64,000 nucleotides of DNA, taken from the NCBI GenBank assembly GCA_965247435.1, contig OZ252019.1:1860001-1924000 (forward strand), written 5' to 3'. Under the pieces are notes generated by a model. That model made no database searches. It worked only from the letters and a program-made list of their open reading frames with translations, and was not told where the DNA came from. A program made the position numbers and the translations under genes. Within the stretch, counting starts at the first letter, position 1; each line of letters opens with the position of its first letter. Shown one piece after another: positions 26,934 to 34,266 of the stretch. Source of the DNA: Ilyomonas sp965247435. Lineage in GTDB: Bacteria > Bacteroidota > Bacteroidia > Chitinophagales > Chitinophagaceae.

Positions 26934-27124
26934 GTTTGTTATTTAATGAAAAGGGTGTTGTACCTAAAACAGTTTGGTTTTGTTTATAACGAACAAACTT
27001 ACTAAAACGTTACAAAAAGTTTACTTTATCTTAAGTGTTGTAAGTTAAAACATTTGCAGTGGCAGCCAGATTTGAAATCCAGGTTTCAGACAGCAGGATT
27101 TTAAGGGATGAATGGTTGCTCTTA

Positions 27125-27157
27125 AACGCTGACAGGGTTCTGAACCCTGTCAGCGTT
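27125..27157. repeat. Perfect 15-bp palindrome with three-base loop
   Basis: AACGCTGACAGGGTT (27125-27139), CTG, then its exact complement to 27157. It is 12 bases beyond the stop of the minus-strand glycosyltransferase gene and may terminate it, but no strong T run follows. The CTGACAGGGTT palindrome resembles a REP-type intergenic repeat. Confidence 0.75.
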
Positions 27158-27168
27158 AGCCAGTGCAG

Positions 27169-28728
27169 CTACCGCTTTTGATAAATCGCGGAATATTTGG
27201 TGCTGAATAAATCTATATCCTTGCTATATAACTGTAAAGACGGAAGGCTGTCGAGCTGCTTAAAGTTCTTTCCATTGTACAGCACCAGCACTTTATTGTG
27301 CGTATTGATATAAGCGGACAGGCTATCTATATTTTGCAAAACAGGAACAGGCTTTTTTGTATAAAAAACAAATGCATCATTGATCTCCGTGTAGCCAATT
27401 ACTTCATCAGCGGTGGCGAGTATTTGCCCGTGTTTTTTCATGGCGGTTTGTGCGTCCAGTGCAGGAAACAGCCAGGCGAAAACAAGCAACGTAGCTGTCA
27501 TATAAGTGCCGCCGATGACCATTAAGGCTTTGGAAACGCTTTGCTTTGCGATGTACAACATGGCGCCGCCGCCAGCGCTAAGAACGAGCAGGGGAACGGC
27601 TATCCAGCTTACCTTGTTTACGGGGGGCGTATTAATTGCCCACACATAGATACCGGCCGGCATTATGATAGTAAGTATTGCAATGATGAGTATTTCAGGC
27701 TTTAGTTTTTTGAAAGAAGCCGTTGCCAACGTGTTGGCCAGCCAGCAGCCCAGCAGGATGGCAAAGAACGGGTACGCCGGGGTGGTATAATTTAAAAGCC
27801 GGGTGCTGGAGAAAAAATAAAAGCCAACCACACACCAGAATGCAATAAAGCAAAACAATAATAGGTTATTTGTTTTGCGTTGCTGCCAGGTGTACCGGAA
27901 TGCACGCAGGAAGAAAAAGGAAAAGGGAAATAAGCCAAGGATCACGAACAAAAAAGTAATAAGAAAGAAGCCGCCATGGTTATCAACAGCTTCATCGAAA
28001 CGGCCAATATTGTGTTGAAAAAAGAAGCCTTCCGTCCATGCGCCGCCGGTGCGGATATGCACGAGATAATACCACGGCACACAAAAAGCGGCTATTATTG
28101 CAATACCGGCCCAGGGATGTAATTGTATAATGTTTCTTAGCGTAAACTGTTTTTTAAAGATAAGAAATAGCAGTATGGTTAGCGCCGGCAAAGCCAGGCC
28201 TACCGGGCCTTTGGCAAAGATGGCAAGCCCAAGCAAGGCATACATCATTGCATACCATTTAAATTGCCGGCTTACAAACCCTTCCCAAAAGCAATAGAGC
28301 GATACCGTATGAAAAAAGATAAGATAGGGATCGGGCGTGGCCAGGCGAAACTGCACAATCGTGTGCATGGATGATAGCAGTATAAAAGCGCTCCACCAGG
28401 CAGCGTTATTACCAATATTTTTCTTTACAAACAAATAGGTGCAGACAATCGTAAGCAGGCCACAAAGGGCTGAAAAAAAACGGGCGCTGCCTTCGCTCTT
28501 GCCAAACAGTTGGTAGGCAGCCATCATGGCGTAATATTCCAGGGCTGGTTTATCGGTGCGCAGCAAGCCGTTGAAGACCGGCGTAATGTGGTCGGTACCC
28601 TTCATCATCTCGTAAGCACACTCGCTGTTGCGTGCTTCGGCAACCTGGAAAACAGATGTGCCGCCCAGCCGTACAAACAGCAATACAACTGACAAAAGAA
28701 TAATTAGCCAAAGCGTGTTTGCTTTCAT
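27169..28728 (-). CDS. ArnT/PMT-type glycosyltransferase (GT39/GT83-like)
   Basis: A 519-residue polytopic membrane enzyme with about 11-12 transmembrane helices. The first periplasmic loop has the family's acidic motif (FQVAEARNSECAYEMMKG, about residues 27-44), where the Glu/Asp is catalytic, then LRTDKPALEYYAMM and RFFSALCGLL. A C-terminal soluble domain (about 420-519) follows. Members transfer sugars from polyprenyl phosphate to lipid A, proteins or glycans on the outer face of the inner membrane. The substrate is unknown. It sits between the two-component pair and the transport locus, transcribed away from the latter. Confidence 0.85.
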   Translation of the reverse strand: MKANTLWLIILLSVVLLFVRLGGTSVFQVAEARNSECAYEMMKGTDHITPVFNGLLRTDKPALEYYAMMAAYQLFGKSEGSARFFSALCGLLTIVCTYLFVKKNIGNNAAWWSAFILLSSMHTIVQFRLATPDPYLIFFHTVSLYCFWEGFVSRQFKWYAMMYALLGLAIFAKGPVGLALPALTILLFLIFKKQFTLRNIIQLHPWAGIAIIAAFCVPWYYLVHIRTGGAWTEGFFFQHNIGRFDEAVDNHGGFFLITFLFVILGLFPFSFFFLRAFRYTWQQRKTNNLLLFCFIAFWCVVGFYFFSSTRLLNYTTPAYPFFAILLGCWLANTLATASFKKLKPEILIIAILTIIMPAGIYVWAINTPPVNKVSWIAVPLLVLSAGGGAMLYIAKQSVSKALMVIGGTYMTATLLVFAWLFPALDAQTAMKKHGQILATADEVIGYTEINDAFVFYTKKPVPVLQNIDSLSAYINTHNKVLVLYNGKNFKQLDSLPSLQLYSKDIDLFSTKYSAIYQKR

Positions 28729-28904
28729 GCAGCAAAGAAAAGCAGATTGTATTAAAGATGTGTAACCGGCCGGGAGATACCCTTGTGCTTTAAAAGTTGC
28801 AGGTATAGATCAGCGTTGAAACGTGAACGGCTTGCATTAGTATGGTATAAAATGAAAAGCTTTATTCTCATCAACAGGTGATTGAAATACCATTGTATCA
28901 AAAC

Positions 28905-28932
28905 CGTACAGTTGTTGTACACATGCGTACAG
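28905..28932 (+). promoter_or_regulatory. Candidate activator site upstream of the transport locus
   Basis: CGTACAG at 28905-28911 and again at 28926-28932, exactly 21 bp (two helical turns) apart, with TGTAC between. It lies about 80-107 bases before the predicted sigma-54 start, the usual enhancer distance. Inferred binding site for the NtrC-type regulator. Confidence 0.35.
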
Positions 28933-28985
28933 TAAACCGGTATTAAAAACAAGCTAAGTTATTGATTGTCAGTTTTAAAATCCGT

Positions 28986-29001
28986 TGGCACCAAGCTTTC
29001 A
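28986..29001 (+). promoter_or_regulatory. Candidate sigma-54 promoter of the small peptide/adaptor/ATPase unit
   Basis: TGGCACC-AAGC-TTTCA against the consensus TGGCACG-N4-TTGCW: two mismatches with correct -24/-12 spacing. The predicted start is near 29012, 72 bases before the small-peptide ATG. Confidence 0.4.
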
Positions 29002-29083
29002 ATATTCCGTTCGGTTTTCATCATGTGCAATTATATCTGGTATTTCCATACCGGATTTTACTAAAGCTAAAAAACAAAATATT

Positions 29084-29272
29084 ATGAATAAGTTTATAAA
29101 AGCCACAGCCGTAACAATAATCGCAGCAGCTACTTTATTTTGCATGAAGCATCAGCCTTCCGCAAAGCAACTGAACGCTTCGGCAAAATGCAGCAGCCAG
29201 GCTACTACAGTCCGCATTTCTGAGGCACAGCCTTTTAGCATCATCAGCCTGCTTACGTCGAAGTTTATGTAA
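29084..29272 (+). CDS. Small secreted or membrane peptide upstream of the adaptor
   Basis: A 62-residue peptide: a short basic N-terminus (MNKFIK), a hydrophobic helix (about residues 7-20, ATAVTIIAAATLFC), then a polar Ser/Ala/Gln-rich tail of about 42 residues ending SLLTSKFM, with two Cys residues (20 and about 37). It looks like a signal-anchored or processed peptide. The hydrophobic core ends in TLFC, not a canonical lipobox. It is the first gene after the candidate sigma-54 promoter and 90 bases before the adaptor, so it may be cargo, a signal or a small partner of the exporter. No family is recognised. Confidence 0.5.
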   Translation: MNKFIKATAVTIIAAATLFCMKHQPSAKQLNASAKCSSQATTVRISEAQPFSIISLLTSKFM

Positions 29273-29362
29273 TTGCCGGCAATCGCTATCCGGGTTGTAG
29301 CAAACAGTCAATCTGCAACATCAGTAAATAATAAAATAACAACAATATAAAAAGCAAAAACG

Positions 29363-30619
29363 GTGGACAGAGTAATTCAAAAAAAGAAATGGACGACTAA
29401 AAAAATCCTCACCATTGCAGGGGTACTGGGTATTGTGCTGCTGCTGGGCGCGAGCTATTATTTTACAGCCGGTGGCGCGAAGCTGAATGTAGATACCGAA
29501 CGCATCACCATCAGTACGGTTAGCAAAGGCGCTTTCCAGGTAACCATCCCCGTAAATGGTGTCGTGCTGCCCATCTCTACTATTTATCTCGATGCGCTGG
29601 AAGGCGGCCGTGTGGAAGAAAAATATGTGGAAGACGGAACCGTAATGAAGAAAGGCCAGCCCATTATGCGCCTGTCCAATACCGATCTTGAGCTGAGCCT
29701 TGTAAACCAGGAAACGTCGGTTTATAACCTGCTCACGCAAATGCAGATCGCCCGCAATGCAGCGCTCCAGAACACCACTACCAAACTCAACCAGATGACG
29801 GACGTGGAAAACGATTTAAAAGAAGCAGACCGGGTATATAAACTTGACAAGCGCCTCTACGACCAGAAGGTCATCGGCTCGCAGGAATACCAGCAGGCCG
29901 TAAATAAATACAATTACCAGGTTGCAAAAATGAAACTCACTGGGCAGTTATTAAGCCAGGATAGCGTATCCACAAAGCAACAACTGGGGCAGGCAGAACA
30001 GTCTTACCAGGGCTCTCAGAATGCACTGGCCGTAATGAAACAAAAAGTAGGCGACCTTATTGTACGTGCGCCGGTTGATGGCCAGCTTACCTCGCTGGAT
30101 GCCGAAATCGGTCAGAACAAAAACAAAGGCGAACGGCTTGGGCAGATAGATGTATTGAGTGGTTTTAAAGTACGCGTAGATGTGGATGAACATTATATTT
30201 CGCAGGTTTACAACGGGCTGGAAGGCAAGTTTACATTTGCCGATAAAGATTACAAGCTCAAGATTAAAAAAGTATATACCCAGGTAACGAATGGCCGCTT
30301 CCAGGTGGACATGCAGTTTGATGGCGAAGTGCCGCAAGGTATCCGCCGCGGGCAAACGTTGCAGATATTGCTGGCGCTTAGCGATGAAACCCAGGCGGTG
30401 CTGGTACCGAAAGGCGGTTTTTATCAGGAAACGGGCGGCAACTGGATATTCCTGGTGAGTGCAGATGGCAAGATCGCTACCCGGAAAGATATTCAGCTCA
30501 ACCGGCAGAATACCGATTATTATGAAGTGGTAAGCGGTTTAAAACCCGGCGATAAAGTAGTAACCAGCAGCTATGATAACTATAAAAATATGCAGGAGCT
30601 GGTGCTCGACCGGAAATAG
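29363..30619 (+). CDS. MacA/HlyD-type periplasmic adaptor subunit
   Basis: A 418-residue membrane-fusion protein. One N-terminal transmembrane helix (about residues 16-36; LTIAGVLGIVLLLGASYYF), a split lipoyl/barrel-sandwich domain (YVEDGTVMKKGQPIMRLSNT near 93-112 and DLIVRAPVDGQLTSLDAEIG near 232-251), a long alpha-helical hairpin (about 115-225, rich in Gln/Asn/Lys) and a beta-barrel and proximal domain (about 255-418; VLVPKGGFYQETGGNWIFLV). It bridges the inner-membrane ABC permease to an outer-membrane channel; no TolC-type gene lies in the window. The GTG start is unusual here but is the only start before the membrane helix. The ATPase gene follows. Confidence 0.9.
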   Translation: MDRVIQKKKWTTKKILTIAGVLGIVLLLGASYYFTAGGAKLNVDTERITISTVSKGAFQVTIPVNGVVLPISTIYLDALEGGRVEEKYVEDGTVMKKGQPIMRLSNTDLELSLVNQETSVYNLLTQMQIARNAALQNTTTKLNQMTDVENDLKEADRVYKLDKRLYDQKVIGSQEYQQAVNKYNYQVAKMKLTGQLLSQDSVSTKQQLGQAEQSYQGSQNALAVMKQKVGDLIVRAPVDGQLTSLDAEIGQNKNKGERLGQIDVLSGFKVRVDVDEHYISQVYNGLEGKFTFADKDYKLKIKKVYTQVTNGRFQVDMQFDGEVPQGIRRGQTLQILLALSDETQAVLVPKGGFYQETGGNWIFLVSADGKIATRKDIQLNRQNTDYYEVVSGLKPGDKVVTSSYDNYKNMQELVLDRK

Positions 30620-30774
30620 CGGAACAACCAACGACAGGTAAACAATTTTCTAATTTATTTTATACACAAAACATAACCAACACATCAATCACATGCTTGT
30701 AAAATGAGGCTTATTGACTGTCCGAACAGCTTATAACATCAGCCTTATCCATTAAAGCGCAAATAATCATTACC

Positions 30775-31452
30775 ATGATAAAAATTACTGAACTGGAAAA
30801 AGTTTATCGTACCGAAGAAGTAGAAACAGTAGCACTCAACAAGCTTACCATTGATGTGAAAGAAGGCGAGTTTGTTGCCATTATGGGACCCTCCGGCTGT
30901 GGCAAATCCACGCTGCTAAATATCCTGGGTTTGCTCGATGATCCTGATAAAGGCAGCTTCGTGTTTAATGGTATTGAAGTAGCGCATTTTAACGAGCGTA
31001 AGCGCGCCGACCTCCGCAAGCACAACATCGGTTTTGTATTTCAGAGCTTTAACCTGATAGACGAATTAACTGTTTATGAGAATGTAGAACTGCCGCTTAT
31101 TTATACCGGTGTAAAGCCGGCCGAGCGCAAAAAACGGGTGGAATATGTACTCGATAAAGTACAGATCATGCACCGCCGCAACCATTATCCGCAACAGCTT
31201 TCCGGCGGTCAGCAGCAGCGCGTTGCCGTAGCGCGTGCAGTAGTAAATAATCCAAAGCTGATACTGGCCGATGAGCCTACCGGAAACCTGGACAGCAACA
31301 ATGGTAACGAAGTAATGGAACTGCTTACCGAACTGAATGAACAGGGCACTACCATCGTTATGGTTACGCACAGCGAGCATGACGCCCGCTACAGCCACCG
31401 CATCATCCGTATGCTGGATGGACAGACCGTAACGCAGAATATTCTGGTGTAG
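30775..31452 (+). CDS. ABC transporter ATPase (LolD/MacB type)
   Basis: A 225-residue stand-alone ATPase. Walker A GPSGCGKST (about residues 39-47), Q-loop GFVFQSFNLIDELT (about 86-99), signature LSGGQQQR (about 143-150), Walker B LILADEPTGNLD (about 162-173) and the H-loop VTHSEHD. This is the MacB/LolD/FtsE class that powers mechanotransmission permeases. It is the only ATPase gene in the locus, yet it precedes at least 13 permease genes; it probably energises several or all of them. A small imperfect hairpin follows its stop. Confidence 0.95.
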   Translation: MIKITELEKVYRTEEVETVALNKLTIDVKEGEFVAIMGPSGCGKSTLLNILGLLDDPDKGSFVFNGIEVAHFNERKRADLRKHNIGFVFQSFNLIDELTVYENVELPLIYTGVKPAERKKRVEYVLDKVQIMHRRNHYPQQLSGGQQQRVAVARAVVNNPKLILADEPTGNLDSNNGNEVMELLTELNEQGTTIVMVTHSEHDARYSHRIIRMLDGQTVTQNILV

Positions 31453-31457
31453 CTATA

Positions 31458-31486
31458 GAATATTCAATAGATAGTATTGAATATCC
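31458..31486 (+). other. Hairpin between the ATPase and permease 1
   Basis: GAATATTCAAT (31458-31468) pairs with ATTGAATATCC (31476-31486) across a seven-base loop, with one mismatch. There is no T run, so it is more likely an mRNA stability or processing hairpin than a terminator. Confidence 0.4.
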
Positions 31487-31598
31487 GAAGTAATGATTGG
31501 AAGCTTTGTAAAGTATTTATCTTTTACAGCAAACAAAAACCTGCATAGCGGTTAAATCCTGCGCTTACAATTATTCGACCGCAATCAATTATCGCTTC

Positions 31599-34025
31599 AT
31601 GTTTAAAAGCTATGTAACGATTGCGCTCCGCAACTTCTGGAAATACAGGAGCTATACTGTGATTAACCTGATCGGCCTGGCCATTGGCTTTGCAAGCGTG
31701 TTAATGATTATTGCTTATCTGCGCTTTGAATTGTCTTACGACACTTCGTATTCCAATGCAGATCGTATATACCGTTGCATTCAGGTGTATAACGCTAACG
31801 GAACAAAAAAAGAAAATGTTTTTGTCAATGCATCGGTGAGTAACACACTGGCATTGGCATTTCCTGAATTTGCTTCGTTTACAGGATTCGTTAGTTTTGA
31901 ATCCGAAATAAAAAACAAAGATCATTCGTTCTCCTTACAGCTTATTAATTCAGACAGCAATTTTTTTAAGCTGTTTAACCTGCCTTTTTTATATGGCAAT
32001 GCAACCTCAGCTTCAAAAACAAAAGGATCAATAATTATTACCGAAGCCACTGCAAAAAAGCTTTTTAATACTTCAAATCCTGTTGGTTTAACTGTTAATG
32101 ATGCTTACTCACAAACCCACATTGTTAGTGGTGTAATAAAAGATTTACCGCAGAATATTCATTTCCGCGCAGATGCAATTATTGCAAACGGCATTACGAA
32201 AGATCCATTCACCTGGGACAGCTATAGCAGCATTCCGCAATACATTTTGCTACGGAGAGGCGTAACCATAAAACAGTTGGAAAACAAACTGAATGGGTTT
32301 TACAAAAAATATAGTTTTCCAAAAGAAGTTACGCTCCGGTTTCAACCGGTTCAATCTATTCACCTGCATTCCAGCTTCGAAGACGACCAGCTTGTAAACA
32401 GCGATATCCGGTATGTCTATATCTTTTCTGCCATTGCGCTGCTTATTTTATTTATTGCATGTATTAACTATGTCAATCTTACCACCGCACGTTGCCTGCA
32501 ACGCACGCGCGAAGTAGGCGTACGGAAAGTAATGGGCGCTGGTCATGGTCAGTTGGTATTCCAGTTTTTAGCAGAATCATTTCTGTTTTTTGCTATAACC
32601 CTGCCCTTGGCGGTAGTGCTTGCCCAACTGCTTTGGCCATTCTTCGCCGGCTTATTGCATCTGCAGTCCTTACCGGTTGAAATAGTAACTGTACAAAGCC
32701 TTTGCATTCTTCTATTAATCAGTGTCGTTGCCGGTATTTTGTCAGGAGTTTACCCGGCGCTTTTTTTATCTTCTCTGCAACCGGCAGTTGTATTGAAAAG
32801 TTGGAAAAGCAATCTGAGTTTGAATCTGCGTAAGAGCCTGATTGTATTGCAATTTGTTATTTCAATGGTACTTATCATAGCTACTATCATTATACAAATG
32901 CAATTGCATTTTATCAACAAACTTAACTTAGGATTTAATAAAGAACACCTGCTGATTTTACCACGCATTTCTCTTTCAGCATCTGAAACTGCGGTTTTTA
33001 AGCAGGAGCTGACTACATATAAAAATATCGGCGATGTGGCTGTGGCAGGTTCTTTAGAAATTGGAAAAGGATATGGCGGTAGTTCGGGTATGAATAGCAC
33101 TTCGGATAGTACAAAGGCCTGGAACTTCGCGTTTATAGATGCTGACTTCGATTTTATTAAAACCATGCAGATACCGGTTTTAGAAGGAAGAGCTTTTTCA
33201 ACTGATTATGCTAATGATGGAATGGACACCTGGAAAACAATGGATTCAATTCAAAAAATCAGAAAACCTTCATCTGACGAATGGATGAATATCAGTAGCT
33301 CGCAATCTATCATCCTTACTACAAAAACGGCTGAATTAATTCATCTCCCAAAACCATATATCGGGCAGACGATAAAATTAGGCGCACTGCAAGGCACCGT
33401 AATTGGTATTACCGGCGATTTTAATGGCCTGTCGCTTAAGCAAAAGAACCCTGCCATTGTGTTACAGGCAGCTAAGGGGGTTGGTGGTAATCTACTGGTT
33501 CGCATCCGCCCTGATAACGTTAAGCAAACCCTTGCTTATATTGAAAAAATATGGAAGAAATACCTTCCTGAAAAAAGCTTTCAGTTCACGTTTGCAGATG
33601 ACCGCATCCAAAGCCTGTACGACTCCGAACAACGGTTAGCCCTGTTCTTCGGCATCTTTGCGGGTTTGGGCATTGCTATTGCCTGTTCCGGTTTATTTAG
33701 TCTAATTGCGCTGATTGTTCAGCAGCGCACAAAAGAGATCGGTATTCGCAAAATACTGGGCGCGGGCATCAACAATATTGTCCGGTTACTGTCAGCCGAT
33801 TTTATGAAGCTGGTACTGATAAGTATTGTTATTGCTTCACCCATTGCATGGTGGACAATGCACAAATGGCTGCAGGATTATGATTATGAAAGCCGTATTA
33901 CTATTCAATGGTGGATGTTTGCATTGGCAGGCGGTACGGCTGCAACCATTGCATTCATTACTGTAAGTGTACAGGCTTATAAAGCAGCGGCAGCAAATCC
34001 GGTTAAAAGTTTACGAACAGAATAA
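31599..34025 (+). CDS. FtsX/MacB-type ABC permease, array member 1
   Basis: 808 residues, a fused pair of MacB-like halves. TM1 (about 21-41); periplasmic core domain 1 (about 45-268); TM2 (about 272-294, YVYIFSAIALLILFIACINY); cytoplasmic coupling loop RTREVGVRKVMGA (about 303-315); TM3-TM5 (about 325-433); periplasmic domain 2 (about 435-680); TM6 (about 684-704); second coupling loop RTKEIGIRKILGA (about 710-722); TM7-TM8; tail AANPVKSLRTE. It probably uses the upstream ATPase, in whose transcription unit it lies, and is cut off from permease 2 by a terminator. Its periplasmic domains are lysine- and serine-rich compared with other members. Substrate unknown. Confidence 0.92.
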   Translation: MFKSYVTIALRNFWKYRSYTVINLIGLAIGFASVLMIIAYLRFELSYDTSYSNADRIYRCIQVYNANGTKKENVFVNASVSNTLALAFPEFASFTGFVSFESEIKNKDHSFSLQLINSDSNFFKLFNLPFLYGNATSASKTKGSIIITEATAKKLFNTSNPVGLTVNDAYSQTHIVSGVIKDLPQNIHFRADAIIANGITKDPFTWDSYSSIPQYILLRRGVTIKQLENKLNGFYKKYSFPKEVTLRFQPVQSIHLHSSFEDDQLVNSDIRYVYIFSAIALLILFIACINYVNLTTARCLQRTREVGVRKVMGAGHGQLVFQFLAESFLFFAITLPLAVVLAQLLWPFFAGLLHLQSLPVEIVTVQSLCILLLISVVAGILSGVYPALFLSSLQPAVVLKSWKSNLSLNLRKSLIVLQFVISMVLIIATIIIQMQLHFINKLNLGFNKEHLLILPRISLSASETAVFKQELTTYKNIGDVAVAGSLEIGKGYGGSSGMNSTSDSTKAWNFAFIDADFDFIKTMQIPVLEGRAFSTDYANDGMDTWKTMDSIQKIRKPSSDEWMNISSSQSIILTTKTAELIHLPKPYIGQTIKLGALQGTVIGITGDFNGLSLKQKNPAIVLQAAKGVGGNLLVRIRPDNVKQTLAYIEKIWKKYLPEKSFQFTFADDRIQSLYDSEQRLALFFGIFAGLGIAIACSGLFSLIALIVQQRTKEIGIRKILGAGINNIVRLLSADFMKLVLISIVIASPIAWWTMHKWLQDYDYESRITIQWWMFALAGGTAATIAFITVSVQAYKAAAANPVKSLRTE

Positions 34026-34072
34026 TGCAATTTTTTCAGTTCGTGCTTTCTTTACACTTATACATTCATTAG

Positions 34073-34100
34073 CGTACAGCAGGTGTTCGTAATCGAACAC
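34073..34100 (+). promoter_or_regulatory. Candidate activator site upstream of permease 2
   Basis: CGTACAG at 34073-34079 and CGAACAC (5/7) at 34094-34100, 21 bp apart, the same geometry as at 28905-28932. It lies about 77-104 bases before the predicted sigma-54 start. The second half lies inside the terminator stem, so it may be coincidental. Confidence 0.25.
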
Positions 34101-34107
34101 CTTTTTT
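34081..34107 (+). terminator. Intrinsic terminator between permeases 1 and 2
   Basis: Stem AGGTGTTCG/CGAACACCT with loop TAAT, followed by five more T (34103-34107). It starts 56 bases after the permease 1 stop. It separates the adaptor/ATPase/permease-1 unit from the rest of the array. Confidence 0.88.
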
Positions 34108-34150
34108 ATTGCAGTAAGCTGAAAGTATTGCTGGCAAAGGATTCTGGCAT

Positions 34151-34166
34151 TGGCACAACCGTTGGA
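34151..34166 (+). promoter_or_regulatory. Candidate sigma-54 promoter for permeases 2 onward
   Basis: TGGCACA-ACCG-TTGGA against TGGCACG-N4-TTGCW: two mismatches with correct spacing. The predicted start is near 34177, 90 bases before the permease 2 ATG. It lies just past the terminator, where a new promoter is needed. Confidence 0.35.
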
Positions 34167-34266
34167 AATTGAATCGTACAAGTAGGTGGCAGGCAACCGG
34201 GAAAGGGAAACTAAATTGTAAATTGACCATCTTTCATTCCTAATCGACCATCAAGAATCTCATACT

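Larger units (their letters stand above)
28729..29083. other. Divergent regulatory region upstream of the transport locus
   Basis: 355 bases without a convincing gene. It holds a CGTACAG pair 21 bp apart (28905-28932) and a sigma-54-like element (28986-29001), both listed separately. The minus-strand glycosyltransferase promoter must also be here; TTTCTTTG read on the minus strand at 28734-28741 is a weak -7 candidate. Confidence 0.5.

Noticed and set aside
28985..29083. Longer version of the small peptide gene starting at 28985
   Set aside because: The added 33 residues overlap the candidate -24/-12 element and lack a signal-like composition; ATG 29084 gives a proper hydrophobic N-terminus.
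31458..31486. Terminator after the ATPase gene
   Set aside because: The stem is AT-rich, has a mismatch and is not followed by T; permease 1 is better read as co-transcribed.
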